In this document: positions 9,992 to 19,589 of the stretch, piece after piece
How the letters are laid out: the number at the start of each line of letters is the position of its first letter
Numbering within the stretch: position 1 is the stretch's first letter
Assembly: GCF_000230835.1 (NCBI RefSeq)
Contig: NZ_CM001240.1
Coordinates: 1,372,501-1,436,500 of the forward strand
DNA: 64,000 nt
From: Clostridium sp. DL-VIII
GTDB lineage: Bacteria; Bacillota; Clostridia; Clostridiales; Clostridiaceae
Reading direction: 5' to 3'
Notes under the pieces: generated by a model
Database searches by the model: none
Told to the model about the DNA's origin: nothing
The model's input: the letters and a program-made list of their open reading frames with translations, nothing else
Position numbers and translations under genes: made by a program

Positions 9992-10159
9992 AATTTAAGC
10001 TTCCTCCTATAAATTAGAATAATGTAATTAACAATTGTATTATGTGATAAATGATGTTTTTTATACTTTATAAATAAAGAAGCTCAATCATTTGATAATA
10101 TTGCTTGAAAAGTATTATAGTGGTATTATCTTGATAATAATTTTAAGGAGGGAGAAAAA

Positions 10160-10762
10160 TTGGTTAAGAATATAATATTTGATCTTGGAAATGTAATGAT
10201 AGATTTCAGCCCTAAAGAATATGCTGAATCCAAAATTGCTCAAGAAAAGGTGGAAGAAATATATAAATGCATCTTTCAAAGTGAAGAATGGCCAATGCTT
10301 GATAGGGGAACAATTAATGAAGAAAATGCTAGAAGAAATATAATTAGCAGAAATATAGAGAATGAAGATTTAATAAATGCAGTTTTCGATAATTGGTACG
10401 ATATCTTAATTCCTATAGAAAATAGTGTGGACATATTAAAAAAATTAAAAGAAAATGGATATAAAGTATATTATTTATCTAATTTTCATTGTGCTGCATT
10501 TGAATATATGGATGAAAAATATGATTTGTTCAAATTATTTGATGGAGGAGTATTTTCATTTAAAGAAAAATTACTTAAGCCTGAGAGAGAAATATATGAC
10601 AAAATAATACAAGAATATAATCTAACGTCAAGTGAAACTATATTCATTGACGATACGGAAGTTAATGTGAAAGCAGCTAGAAAATTAGGATTAAAAGGAA
10701 TTGTTTTAGATGATCCTAAAAACTTGTTAGCAGAATTACAGAAATTCGATATAAATATCTAG
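10160..10762 (+). CDS. HAD-superfamily hydrolase
   Basis: 200 aa with a TTG start and an excellent SD (AAGGAGGG). HAD motif I appears as FDLGNVMIDF. The first catalytic Asp is present but the usual second Asp is replaced by asparagine (DLGN), as in many HAD-IA members related to YihX and epoxide-hydrolase-like proteins. Motif II is YYLSNF, motif III the Lys in LLKPE, and motif IV FIDDTEVNVKAA. A sugar- or nucleotide-phosphate phosphatase is the likely role; the substrate is unknown. Confidence 0.9.
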   Translation: MVKNIIFDLGNVMIDFSPKEYAESKIAQEKVEEIYKCIFQSEEWPMLDRGTINEENARRNIISRNIENEDLINAVFDNWYDILIPIENSVDILKKLKENGYKVYYLSNFHCAAFEYMDEKYDLFKLFDGGVFSFKEKLLKPEREIYDKIIQEYNLTSSETIFIDDTEVNVKAARKLGLKGIVLDDPKNLLAELQKFDINI

Positions 10763-10954
10763 ACATAAACGTATGTGGTGTATTGCTGAAATTGCATATA
10801 TTTTTATAACCGTAAAGACTTCGATGTTTCAAGGGATTGATGAAGTTTTCCTTGAAAAGTTCTATGAATTAAATGCATATCTATTGGGCAATATTATAAT
10901 GAAGCTTTCTAGAATGAATTTATATTTATAAGCTAAAAAGTGGAGGTGTTGGTT

Positions 10955-11266
10955 ATGGAAAATGCATCAGGTGATGCTGGTAAAAATATCTCGGAATTTG
11001 GTAAGGATAACTTAGAGTCTAAATCATATGGGAATGCTGAACAGAATTCCATAAAAGCAATAATAAAGCATTCTGGAGAAATAACAGGATATGAGCTTTC
11101 AAATGGAGAAAAAATAACTAAAGAAAAAGGTGTAGAGTTAGCTAAAGCTGGATCTATATCAGGAGTATCTGTTTCAACCTCAAGAAAAGGCGAAGAATAT
11201 TTAAGAAGTTTAAGAGATGATGATGAATCAAACAATTTAAGTTCATTGCCAGTAATAGATGAATAA
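10955..11266 (+). CDS. DUF3892-type small protein
   Basis: 103 aa if started at ATG 10955, which has GGAGGTG 6 nt upstream; an in-frame GTG at 10940 lacks a site. The core NSIKAIIKHSGEITGYELSNGEKITKEKGVELAKAGSI is the small strand-strand-helix unit typical of DUF3892 proteins, ending with an acidic tail. The function is unknown. It is monocistronic, with a terminator at 11344. Confidence 0.75.
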   Translation: MENASGDAGKNISEFGKDNLESKSYGNAEQNSIKAIIKHSGEITGYELSNGEKITKEKGVELAKAGSISGVSVSTSRKGEEYLRSLRDDDESNNLSSLPVIDE

Positions 11267-11343
11267 TTTGTATTTTACAGGTTATGACGAAATAATTAGA
11301 AATCTGTAACAATTGAAATTAAAAAGGAATACATTTAATTAAA

Positions 11344-11386
11344 AAACTCGTATCATTTATATGCTTAAATGATATGAGTTTTTTTA
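11344..11386 (+). terminator. Intrinsic terminator
   Basis: AAACTCGTATCATTTA (11344-11359) pairs with TAAATGATATGAGTTT (11366-11381), giving 16 bp with one G-U pair, followed by a T run. It ends the DUF3892-type transcript. Confidence 0.85.
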
Positions 11387-11496
11387 TAAAAGTGTTAAAA
11401 TAGTTAAAGAGCATGATATTAGTGAATATATATATGCTTATAGGAAAAAATTAAGAATTATAGGAACCTAACTATAAGTGTAAGGGAGATGTATCA

Positions 11497-12189
11497 ATGA
11501 GCGATTTACGCGATTTAAAAGAATTGACAAAAGCTAAAGCAGTGGAGGAAATGCAGGAATTAAAAGACAAAATATTAGAAAGATTAAACTCTGTTAAAAG
11601 AGATGGAATAGATGAATTGATAAATTACCTTGTAGAAAGAACGGATTATTTTACGGCACCAGCCTCAACAAAGTTTCATTCGAATTTTGATGGAGGGCTT
11701 GCATATCATTCGGACAATGTTGTTGAATTAATGCTTCAAAAGAACAAACAATATAAACTGGGACTTAGTGATGATACTATATACTTAGCAGGGTATCTGC
11801 ATGATTTATGTAAATGTAATCTTTATGAAAAAACTATGAGACTAAAAAAGGATGAGATTACTGGAAAGTGGATAGGATATGCTTCTTACGAATTTGATGA
11901 CAGAATTCCTTTAGGTCACGGAGAAAAAAGTGTAATTTTACTTCAGCAATTTGTCAAACTATCTCTAGAAGAATGTTTAATGATAAGATGGCATATGGGA
12001 GCGTATGTACCTAAAGATGAGTATAGAGATTATAATAAGGCTATAGAGATGTATAAATCTGTTTTGGCCTTTAGTAATGCTGATGCTGAAGCCTCACATT
12101 TCTTAGAAGAAGTACGAGAACCGGAAGTTTATCCAATAGAAGAATACAATAAGTATGTGAAAGAAAAAGCTATGAAAAAAAACAATTAA
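11497..12189 (+). CDS. HD-domain metal-dependent phosphohydrolase
   Basis: 230 aa cytosolic protein. The metal ligands of the HD fold are visible in order: H in LAYHSDN, the HD pair in GYLHDLCK, H in LGHGEKS, H in IRWHMG, and the final Asp in SNADAEAS. HD proteins of this size are usually phosphatases of nucleotides or related small molecules. The SD AAGGGAG is well placed. It is just upstream of the polyamine cluster on the same strand, but a 207-nt gap argues against a shared operon. Confidence 0.9.
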   Translation: MSDLRDLKELTKAKAVEEMQELKDKILERLNSVKRDGIDELINYLVERTDYFTAPASTKFHSNFDGGLAYHSDNVVELMLQKNKQYKLGLSDDTIYLAGYLHDLCKCNLYEKTMRLKKDEITGKWIGYASYEFDDRIPLGHGEKSVILLQQFVKLSLEECLMIRWHMGAYVPKDEYRDYNKAIEMYKSVLAFSNADAEASHFLEEVREPEVYPIEEYNKYVKEKAMKKNN

Positions 12190-12396
12190 ATAATGTATAT
12201 ATGTATGAGAAATAAGAAGTATTCTTGAATAAAATGAAGAAATAATGACTTCAAATAAATTTATGAAGCATACTAAAGAAATATTGACGTAAACAGTAGC
12301 ATTTTTAAAGATAATATAGTAAAATGTCAATGTTGTATGATAAAAAATGTTTTTATAAGTTGCAACTATAATTTTATTTTAGCCAGAAAGGTTGTG

Positions 12397-13212
12397 ATGT
12401 TAGGGTTGGAAAATAAGCTGAAGTTATACGGCTTTAACAACCTCACAAAAACACTTAGCTTTAACATCTATGATGTATGCTATGCAAAAAGTGAGCGGGA
12501 GCAAAAGGACTATATTGCTTACATTGATGAGCAATACAATTCAGAAAGACTTACAAGAATTTTGTGTGATGTAACAGGGAGTATTGGCGCACATGTACTT
12601 AATATTTCAAAACAAGACTATGATCCTCAAGGTGCAAGTGTAACTATTTTGATATCGGAAAAAAATATAGGGACACAAAAAATAGATGAATCTTGTAATA
12701 AAGGTGAAATTGAAATTTTGAAATCCAGAGATACTGTCGTAGGGCATTTAGATAAAAGTCATGTAACGGTGCATACTTACCCAGAATATCATCCAGATAA
12801 CTCAATTGCTACTTTTCGTGTGGATATTGATGTATCCACTTGTGGAGAGGTTTCTCCATTAAATGCATTAAACTATCTTATAGGAAGTTTTGATTCAGAC
12901 ATCATAACTATAGATTATCGTGTCAGAGGTTTTACCCGAGATGTTGATGGTAAGAAGTTATTTATAGATCACAAAATAACATCAATACAAGATTATATTG
13001 ATGAAGGAACATTAAAGAAGTATGATGCTATGGATATAAATGTATATCAGTCAAACATATTTCACACTAAAATGTTGATAAAAGAAATTGAACTTCAGAA
13101 TTATCTTTTTAATAGAGATGTTTATGAGATTAAGCCAAAACAAAGGCTTGAGATTGAAAACAATTTAAGGAAAGAAATGATCGAGATATTCAGTGGAACT
13201 AATATATATTAA
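12397..13212 (+). CDS. speD: S-adenosylmethionine decarboxylase proenzyme, E. coli SpeD type
   Basis: Pyruvoyl enzyme that decarboxylates AdoMet to make the aminopropyl donor for spermidine synthase. The self-cleavage site is the Lys-Ser of LDKSHVTVHTYPE; the serine becomes the pyruvoyl group. LKLYGFNNLTKTLSFNIYDV at the N-terminus and DYRVRGFTRD near the end follow the long gamma-proteobacterial-type SpeD. I place the start at ATG 12397 (271 aa), because the family begins just before KLxGFNNLT. The upstream in-frame ATG at 12337 adds 20 residues without an SD. Confidence 0.93.
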   Translation: MLGLENKLKLYGFNNLTKTLSFNIYDVCYAKSEREQKDYIAYIDEQYNSERLTRILCDVTGSIGAHVLNISKQDYDPQGASVTILISEKNIGTQKIDESCNKGEIEILKSRDTVVGHLDKSHVTVHTYPEYHPDNSIATFRVDIDVSTCGEVSPLNALNYLIGSFDSDIITIDYRVRGFTRDVDGKKLFIDHKITSIQDYIDEGTLKKYDAMDINVYQSNIFHTKMLIKEIELQNYLFNRDVYEIKPKQRLEIENNLRKEMIEIFSGTNIY

Positions 13213-13222
13213 TGGGGGATGA

Positions 13223-14686
13223 ATGCAAATGAAAAATAAAGAATCCCACTCAAGAGCACCAATTTATGAAGCACTAATAGAGTATAAGAAAGCCAGAGTA
13301 GTTCCATTTGACGTTCCAGGGCATAAGCAAGGGCGAGGAAATGCTATGCTTAGGGAGTTTTTAGGAGAGCAATGTTTGTCAGTTGACGTTAATTCAATGA
13401 AGCCACTAGATAATCTTTGTCATCCAGTGTCAGTTATTAAGGAAGCAGAAGAACTTGCAGCAGATGCATTTGGTTCAAAACATGCATTTTTTATGGTAAA
13501 TGGAACAAGTTCTGCAGTTCAAGCGATGGTTATGAGCGTTTGTAAAAGAGGGGAAAAGATTATAATGCCTCGAAATGTTCATAGGAGTGCTATCAATGCA
13601 TTAGTAATAACTGGAGCTGTTCCTGTTTATATAAATCCAGGAACAAATAAAAAACTTGGAATTCCACTAGGAATGTCAGTAGATGACGTAAAAAAGGCAA
13701 TCAAAGAAAATCCAGATGCTAAAGCTGTATTGGTTAACAATCCAACTTATTATGGTATTTGTTCGAATCTAAAAGAGATTACTAAAATTGCACATGAACA
13801 TGGTATGTATGTCTTAGTAGATGAGGCGCATGGAACTCATTTTTATTTTGGTGAAAATATGCCTGTATCTGCAGTTGAAGCAGGAGCAGACATGGCGGCT
13901 GTCAGCATGCATAAAACTGGAGGGTCTTTAACTCAAAGTTCCTTCTTACTTTTAAACTGTGATTTACATGTAGGATATGTTCGTCAAATAATAAATTTAA
14001 CTCAAACAACAAGCGGATCATATCTCTTGATGTCATCACTTGATTTAGCGAGAAGAGATCTTGTGCTAAATGGAAAAGAAATATTTGCAAAAGTGACACA
14101 AATTGCAGAATATGCAAGAAACGAAGTAAATAAAATTGGTGGTTACTATGCTTTTTCAAAGGAATTAATTGATGGAGATGCAGTTTATGATTTTGATATA
14201 ACAAAGCTATCTATATTTACAAGAGATATAGGTCTTGCAGGAATTGAAGTATATGATATGTTGAGAGATGAATACGGCATTCAGATAGAGTTCGGTGACA
14301 TAGGAAATATTCTTGCAATAATTTCTGTAGGAGATCGTAACCTTGCGATTGAAAGATTAATAGCTTCTTTATCAGAAATAAAGAGGCTTAATTCAAGGGA
14401 CAAGGCAGGAATGTTTGATCATGAATATATAAATCCGGAGGTTGTCCTTACACCTGAAGAGGCATTTTATTCAGCAAAGAAATCTATACCTATGAATGAA
14501 AGTCACGGGAAAATATGTGCTGAATCTGTAATGTGTTATCCACCAGGAATTCCAATTCTTGCACCAGGAGAAAAGATAACTAAGGAAATATTAGATTATA
14601 TAAATTATGCAAAAGAAAAAGGATGTTTTTTAACTGGAACGGAAGATCCTAAGATTGAAAATATTAATATTGTGGAGGAAAAATAA
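13223..14686 (+). CDS. PLP-dependent Orn/Lys/Arg decarboxylase, probably arginine decarboxylase
   Basis: 487 aa fold-type I PLP decarboxylase of the Bacillus SpeA type. PFDVPGHKQGRG is at the N-terminus. The PLP-binding lysine is in SMHKTGGSLTQSS, preceded by VDEAHGTHF, whose Asp contacts the pyridine nitrogen. The C-terminal small domain contains SVMCYPPGIP. Because it lies between speD and speE it probably supplies agmatine (or putrescine/cadaverine) for aminopropylation. The substrate cannot be read directly, and no agmatinase gene is nearby. An SD of GGGGG precedes two close ATGs (13223, 13229). Confidence 0.88.
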   Translation: MQMKNKESHSRAPIYEALIEYKKARVVPFDVPGHKQGRGNAMLREFLGEQCLSVDVNSMKPLDNLCHPVSVIKEAEELAADAFGSKHAFFMVNGTSSAVQAMVMSVCKRGEKIIMPRNVHRSAINALVITGAVPVYINPGTNKKLGIPLGMSVDDVKKAIKENPDAKAVLVNNPTYYGICSNLKEITKIAHEHGMYVLVDEAHGTHFYFGENMPVSAVEAGADMAAVSMHKTGGSLTQSSFLLLNCDLHVGYVRQIINLTQTTSGSYLLMSSLDLARRDLVLNGKEIFAKVTQIAEYARNEVNKIGGYYAFSKELIDGDAVYDFDITKLSIFTRDIGLAGIEVYDMLRDEYGIQIEFGDIGNILAIISVGDRNLAIERLIASLSEIKRLNSRDKAGMFDHEYINPEVVLTPEEAFYSAKKSIPMNESHGKICAESVMCYPPGIPILAPGEKITKEILDYINYAKEKGCFLTGTEDPKIENINIVEEK

Positions 14687-15541
14687 ATGGAGTTATGGTA
14701 TACAGAACAACATACTGAAAATGTAAGATTTTCAATTAAGGTTGAGAAGGAAATTCATACTGAACAAACCGAGTTTCAAAGAATAGATGTGCTGGAAGCT
14801 AAGGAATTCGGTAGATTTTTTACGTTAGATGGTCTAATGATGGTAACGGAAAAAGATGAATTTATTTATCATGATATGATAGTTCATGTACCAATGGCAA
14901 CTAACCCTAATATTAAAAAAGTTCTAGTTATAGGTGCTGGAGATGGCGGAACAATAAGAGAACTTACAAGATATAACACAATCGAAAGAATAGATATGGT
15001 GGAAATCGATAAAAGAGTTGTAGATATATGTAGAGAATACTTTCCTATAACAGCATGTAAGCTTGATGAGCCACGAGTTAATCTATTTTATGAAGATGGC
15101 TTGAAATTTGTACGTGATAAGAACGATGAATATGATTTAATAATAGTAGATTCTACTGATCCATTTGGACCAGGAGAAGGACTATTTACTAAAGAGTTTT
15201 ATGGAAACTGCTACAAAGCATTAAAGGAAGATGGAATTTTAGTTAATCAACATGAAAGTCCATATTATGATAATGATGCAGCAGCAATGAAGGATGCTCA
15301 TGAAAAAATCACAAAGTTCTTTCCAATTATAAGGGTGTATCAAGCACATATTCCAACATATCCATCAGGACATTGGTTATTTGGCTTTGCTTCGAAAAAG
15401 TATCATCCTGTTAGAGATTTAAATGCAGAAGCTTGGAATAGTTTAGGAATAAAAACAAAATACTATAATACAGATCTTCATGTAGGATGTTTCGCTTTAC
15501 CTAATTATGTTAAAGAAATGTTAAATGGACTTACAGATTAG
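14687..15541 (+). CDS. speE: Polyamine aminopropyltransferase (spermidine synthase)
   Basis: 284 aa cytosolic enzyme transferring the aminopropyl group from decarboxylated AdoMet to a diamine. The nucleotide-binding loop is VIGAGDGGTIRE, followed by the acidic DMVEID. The catalytic segment is IIVDSTDPFGPGEGLF and the substrate motif VNQHESPYYD. It starts one nucleotide after the decarboxylase stop, with the SD GGAGG inside the preceding gene, so the two are translationally coupled. Acceptor specificity (putrescine versus agmatine) is open. Confidence 0.94.
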   Translation: MELWYTEQHTENVRFSIKVEKEIHTEQTEFQRIDVLEAKEFGRFFTLDGLMMVTEKDEFIYHDMIVHVPMATNPNIKKVLVIGAGDGGTIRELTRYNTIERIDMVEIDKRVVDICREYFPITACKLDEPRVNLFYEDGLKFVRDKNDEYDLIIVDSTDPFGPGEGLFTKEFYGNCYKALKEDGILVNQHESPYYDNDAAAMKDAHEKITKFFPIIRVYQAHIPTYPSGHWLFGFASKKYHPVRDLNAEAWNSLGIKTKYYNTDLHVGCFALPNYVKEMLNGLTD

Positions 15542-15659
15542 CTAGAAATTTAATATTAAGAATTAACATTTGTAAGGTACAATTAAGAATATTAAGGATT
15601 ATATATCGTATGATAAATTGTCGATTAGATAAATTTATGAAGAAACTGGAGGAATTAGA

Positions 15660-16862
15660 ATGGGAAAAGCTTTAATTATTGGTGCAGGTGGAGTTGCAAG
15701 TGTAGCAATTCATAAATGCTGCCAAAACTCAGAAGTATTTGAAGAAATTTGTATAGCGAGCAGAACATTATCAAAATGTGACGCAATAAAGGCTTCATTA
15801 GAAGGAAAAACTAAAACTAAGATACAGACAACTAAAGTAGACGCTGATAATGTACCAGAATTAGTAGAACTTATTAATAAGTTTAAACCAGATGTTGTTA
15901 TAAATCTTGCACTTCCATATCAAGATTTAACTATTATGGATGCATGCTTAGAAACAAAGGTTGATTATGTAGATACAGCTAATTATGAACCTCTTGATAC
16001 AGCTAAGTTTGAATATAAATGGCAATGGGAATACAGAGAAAAGTTCGAAAAGGCAGGAATAACAGCATTACTTGGAAGCGGTTTTGATCCAGGTGTTACA
16101 GGAGTATTTAGTGCTTATGCGCAAAAGCATCAATTTGATGAAATTAATTATATAGATATATTAGATGCTAATGCAGGTGATCATGGATATCCATTTGCAA
16201 CAAACTTTAACCCAGAAATAAATATTCGTGAAATAACAGCTAAGGGAAGCTACTGGGAAGAAGGAAAATGGGTTGAAACAGAACCTCTTGAACTAAAAAG
16301 AGTTTATGATTTTCCAGAAATAGGACCAAAGGACATGTATTTACTTCATCATGAAGAATTAGAATCTTTAGGTTTAAATATTAAAGGAATCAAGAGAATA
16401 AGATTCTGGATGACTTTCTCACAAAAATATATAACACATTTACATGTGCTTGAAAATGTTGGTATGACTTCAATTGAACCAATTGAATTTGAAGGAAAAC
16501 AAATAGTACCACTACAATTTTTAAAAGCTGTATTACCAGATCCAGCATCTTTAGGACCAAGAACAAAAGGTAAAACAAATATAGGATGTATCTTCCAAGG
16601 TAAAAAAGATGGAAAAGATAAAACTTATTATGTATATAATGTTTGTGATCATGAAGAATGTTATAAAGAAGTTGGTTCACAAGCAATTTCTTACACAACT
16701 GGAGTTCCAGCTATGATTGGTGCAAGCTTAATCTTAAAAGGTTTATGGAAGAAGCCAGGTGTATATAATGTTGAAGAATTTGATCCAGATCCATTCATGG
16801 AAGAACTAAATAAGTGGGGCTTACCATGGAAAGAAAGTTTTTCTCCAACACTAGTAGAGTAG
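15660..16862 (+). CDS. Saccharopine dehydrogenase-like carboxy(nor)spermidine dehydrogenase
   Basis: 400 aa NAD(P)H enzyme that condenses aspartate semialdehyde with a diamine to give a carboxy-polyamine. The Rossmann motif VLIIGAGGVASVA is near the N-terminus (ALIIGAGGVASVA here), and GSGFDPGVTGVFSAYA and DANAGDHGYPFATNFNPEIN are typical of this branch of the saccharopine dehydrogenase family. Its partner decarboxylase follows at 17359, separated by a fold-back repeat. The substrate could be putrescine, diaminopropane or agmatine; family members differ. Confidence 0.9.
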   Translation: MGKALIIGAGGVASVAIHKCCQNSEVFEEICIASRTLSKCDAIKASLEGKTKTKIQTTKVDADNVPELVELINKFKPDVVINLALPYQDLTIMDACLETKVDYVDTANYEPLDTAKFEYKWQWEYREKFEKAGITALLGSGFDPGVTGVFSAYAQKHQFDEINYIDILDANAGDHGYPFATNFNPEINIREITAKGSYWEEGKWVETEPLELKRVYDFPEIGPKDMYLLHHEELESLGLNIKGIKRIRFWMTFSQKYITHLHVLENVGMTSIEPIEFEGKQIVPLQFLKAVLPDPASLGPRTKGKTNIGCIFQGKKDGKDKTYYVYNVCDHEECYKEVGSQAISYTTGVPAMIGASLILKGLWKKPGVYNVEEFDPDPFMEELNKWGLPWKESFSPTLVE

Positions 16863-16877
16863 AAAGTATGTAACTTG

Positions 16878-17187
16878 AACTTATGTGATAGCTTACCGAA
16901 AGAAAGGGTACTCTGTTGTTTCGGTTGCTTAGATAATATAGTTGTGGAAAAGTGAAACTCGACTCACTAAGTTCGCTGAGTAAGTTCGAGGAACCAAATG
17001 CAAGATTTGGACTCTCACTTAACATTATGAGTTGTACCCATTTCAGCTTGCTCCAAACCATAGGTTTTGACAAGCTGAAATGGAACAACTCATAATGAAG
17101 AAATCCTACAACTATATTCTCAGATGCAACACTGCACAAAAGAGTACCCTTTCTTTCTGATATAAGCATACTTCAGAGTATAAGTTA
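16878..17187. repeat. Large fold-back element, copy 2
   Basis: It starts 16 nt after the preceding stop codon. The outer arms run from about 16878 (AACTTATGTGATAGCTTACC) to about 17187 and pair over 60-70 nt, including GAAAGAAAGGGTACTC with its complement near 17145. Inside are a conserved core (16952-17020) with the small hairpin CCAAATGCAAGATTTGG and an inner hairpin (about 17022-17099) with arms of about 37 nt. It separates the two carboxy(nor)spermidine genes. The remainder of the gap to 17358 is AT-rich, with a short hairpin just before the next SD. Confidence 0.7.
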
Positions 17188-17358
17188 GAATTTCGATGAT
17201 ATACTTATAAAGTTACATTTGTCTATCTTTAAATCGCTGCTTGACCATAATATTAGAAAAGTGAAGGTATAAGAAAAATGCAATAAGTAAAAATAAATAT
17301 ATGAGTTGTGTTTTTTACCAAAAAGTTAATGGTAAAAACTTAGTAAGGAGGTCAACTA

Positions 17359-18501
17359 ATGAAAGATATAGATATAAGTAAATTACCATCACCATGCTAT
17401 TTGGTGGATGAAAGACTTCTTAAGAGGAATTTGGAGATTTTAAATCAGGTACAGGAGAGGACTGGAGCTAAGATTATTTTAGCAACAAAGGCTTTCTCAA
17501 TGTTTTCAACGTTTCCTTTAATAGGAAAGTATTTAAAGGGAGTTACTTCAAGTTCTTTGCATGAAGCGAGACTTGGATATGAGGAAATGGGCAAGGAAGT
17601 GCATATATATTCTCCAGCTTATAGAGATGATGAATTTGATGAAATAATGAAATATAGTGATCATATAGTATTTAACTCATTTAGCCAATGGAGAAAATAC
17701 AAAGATAAAGTTAAGAGTAATAAAGATAAAAAGATAGAATGCGGTATTCGTATAAATCCTGAGTATTCAGAAATAGAAACAGATATATATAATCCATGTT
17801 TCGAAAATTCAAGAATGGGAGTTACTTTAGCTAACTTTGAGGAAGATGAGCTTGAAGGAATTGACGGATTGCATTTTCATACAATGTGTGAGCAAAATTC
17901 TGATACACTTGAACGTACAATAAAAGTTGTTGATGAAAAATTTGGTAAATATATTAAGAAAGTAAAATGGGTTAACTTTGGTGGCGGTCACCATATTACA
18001 AGAGAAGATTACGATATAGAAACCTTAATTAAATCTATTAACTTCATAAAAGATAAGTATGGAGTAGATGTATATCTAGAACCAGGTGAAGCAATTGCGT
18101 TAAATACAGGTTTTCTTGTATCAACAGTTTTAGATACTATGAAAAATGGAATGGATATAGCTATCTTAGATACCTCTGCTGAGTGTCATATGCCAGATGT
18201 ACTTGCAATGCCATATAGGCCTAATATTATAGGTGCTGGAAAGCCAAATGAATATGAATATACATATAGATTTGGAGGACCAACCTGCCTTGCTGGAGAT
18301 ATTATAGGAGATTATTCATTTAAGGAACCGTTAAAACCTGGAGATAAATTAATATTTTGTGATATGGCTATTTATTCAATGGTTAAGAATAACACCTTTA
18401 ATGGTGTAAACCTTCCTGCAATTGTAAAGTATAGCGAGGAAAAGGGAATAGAAGTAATAAGAGAATTTGGATACGAGGATTTTAAAAGGCGATTATCGTA
18501 A
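17359..18501 (+). CDS. nspC: Carboxynorspermidine/carboxyspermidine decarboxylase
   Basis: 380 aa fold-type III PLP (alanine-racemase-like) decarboxylase, converting the product of the upstream dehydrogenase into (nor)spermidine. The PLP lysine is in ILATKAFSMF. The glycine-rich phosphate site is VNFGGGHHIT, and the C-terminal part of the other subunit contributes DTSAECHMPD and FGGPTCLAGD. The SD AAGGAGG is strong. The C-terminal IREFGYEDFKRRLS is typical for the family. Confidence 0.93.
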   Translation: MKDIDISKLPSPCYLVDERLLKRNLEILNQVQERTGAKIILATKAFSMFSTFPLIGKYLKGVTSSSLHEARLGYEEMGKEVHIYSPAYRDDEFDEIMKYSDHIVFNSFSQWRKYKDKVKSNKDKKIECGIRINPEYSEIETDIYNPCFENSRMGVTLANFEEDELEGIDGLHFHTMCEQNSDTLERTIKVVDEKFGKYIKKVKWVNFGGGHHITREDYDIETLIKSINFIKDKYGVDVYLEPGEAIALNTGFLVSTVLDTMKNGMDIAILDTSAECHMPDVLAMPYRPNIIGAGKPNEYEYTYRFGGPTCLAGDIIGDYSFKEPLKPGDKLIFCDMAIYSMVKNNTFNGVNLPAIVKYSEEKGIEVIREFGYEDFKRRLS

Positions 18502-19093
18502 TTTGCTATCTAAATTTTATACATTCACAATTAATTAGTAAAAAGCAATTTTTAATACATATTGCAATTCGCAATCATAGTTTACAATTGTTAATTGGAC
18601 ATTGTAAATTTTTAATTGCAACATATAAATAAAATCGTAATAAGCATGTTTTATTATACTTTTCTATAATTTTATTTTGATAATAGTAGAGATTATCAAG
18701 GGTAGAAAGAAAAGCTTAATAGAGGATGCTTATTTTTTTATCTGAAAACATAAAACTAAATTATAGAATAAAAAATACAATATATCAATACAAAAGATAT
18801 AAAACGTATATAATTTGTAATAAATAATAAAATAAAAATAAAGTTCCGTTTTATTCCCAATTTTGTACGTTTTATTACATTGCATAAAATTAATATATAG
18901 TTAATAAATCTAAAATTATCAGTGTTTAAGGGGTATAGAGCATTAGGTAAAAATATGTTTTTATAATTCATATTATACTTTAGTATAATATGAAAAATAT
19001 TGGATTAATATATAATTTATTGTAGTTATATTTTACTTAAAGTATATAAAATTCAATAAATTTCATAAAATGGTTAAGTATTTAATTATACAC
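18502..19093. other. AT-rich intergenic region before the secretion cluster
   Basis: About 590 nt without a convincing gene. It contains clostridial-type intergenic repeats built from variants of ACAATTnTTAATTG (18525-18620). At 18967-18994 there is a perfect hairpin, TTCATATTATAC with GTATAATATGAA around a 4-nt loop. That hairpin lies about 100 bp upstream of the strong promoter at 19094 and is a possible operator or a terminator for upstream transcription. Confidence 0.5.
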
Positions 19094-19121
19094 TTGACAA
19101 TTTTTGAATAAATACTATAAT
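19094..19121 (+). promoter_or_regulatory. Consensus sigma-A promoter of the contractile-system cluster
   Basis: TTGACA (19094-19099) and TATAAT (19116-19121) both match consensus exactly, with a 16-bp spacer. The promoter is about 80 bp upstream of the first sheath-like gene. No other promoter this strong is visible until well into the cluster. Confidence 0.8.
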
Positions 19122-19202
19122 TTTTATGAAATGTAAAAATAAGGGTAGTGGAATTTTAACTTAAAATTGAGAAGAAAATCATTAAAACAGGGGGATGGAA
19201 AA

Positions 19203-19547
19203 GTGGATGTAATAAAGCAAACCAATAGGACAATATTATTCGAGGAAATTAATCCGGAAAAATTAGATTTAATTACTGTAATAGGTGATACAAAAGGATT
19301 AAATAGCTTAAATGATGACAAAATTAAAGAAATAAATGAAAATTTCTTAGTTAACAGCTTTGATGAATTCTTAGATAGATTTTCACCTGTAGTGTATTCA
19401 TTTTATAATGCAACAAATCAAAAGGTAATCTACACATTAAAGAAACCAGAAAACTTTCCAAGTGAGTTAATAACAGAAATTCCAATTAATAAATCTAATG
19501 ACTTTTTAAAGATGTTATTTACTTTAATTGATACTAAAAGAGCATAA
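19203..19547 (+). CDS. TssB-like small contractile sheath protein
   Basis: 114 aa from GTG 19203, which has a GGGGGATGG site; the longer reading from TTG 19167 has none. The pattern LDLITVIGDTKG...INENFLVNSFDEFLDRFSPVVY resembles the N-terminal half of TssB/VipA (beta strand with LGD, then a vN-x-FDevL helix and a Pxl strand). It is shorter than proteobacterial TssB (about 165 aa). Position directly before the large TssC-like protein supports the call. The assignment is from pattern and context, not from a profile search. Confidence 0.6.
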   Translation: MDVIKQTNRTILFEEINPEKLDLITVIGDTKGLNSLNDDKIKEINENFLVNSFDEFLDRFSPVVYSFYNATNQKVIYTLKKPENFPSELITEIPINKSNDFLKMLFTLIDTKRA

Positions 19548-19589
19548 GGAATTGCAAATGTAGACTTTAAGTTTGAAAATTTACTAGAT

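Noticed and set aside
17311..17338. Hairpin TTTTTACC / GGTAAAAA before nspC as a riboswitch
   Set aside because: It is too small and simple; no ligand-binding architecture is visible.
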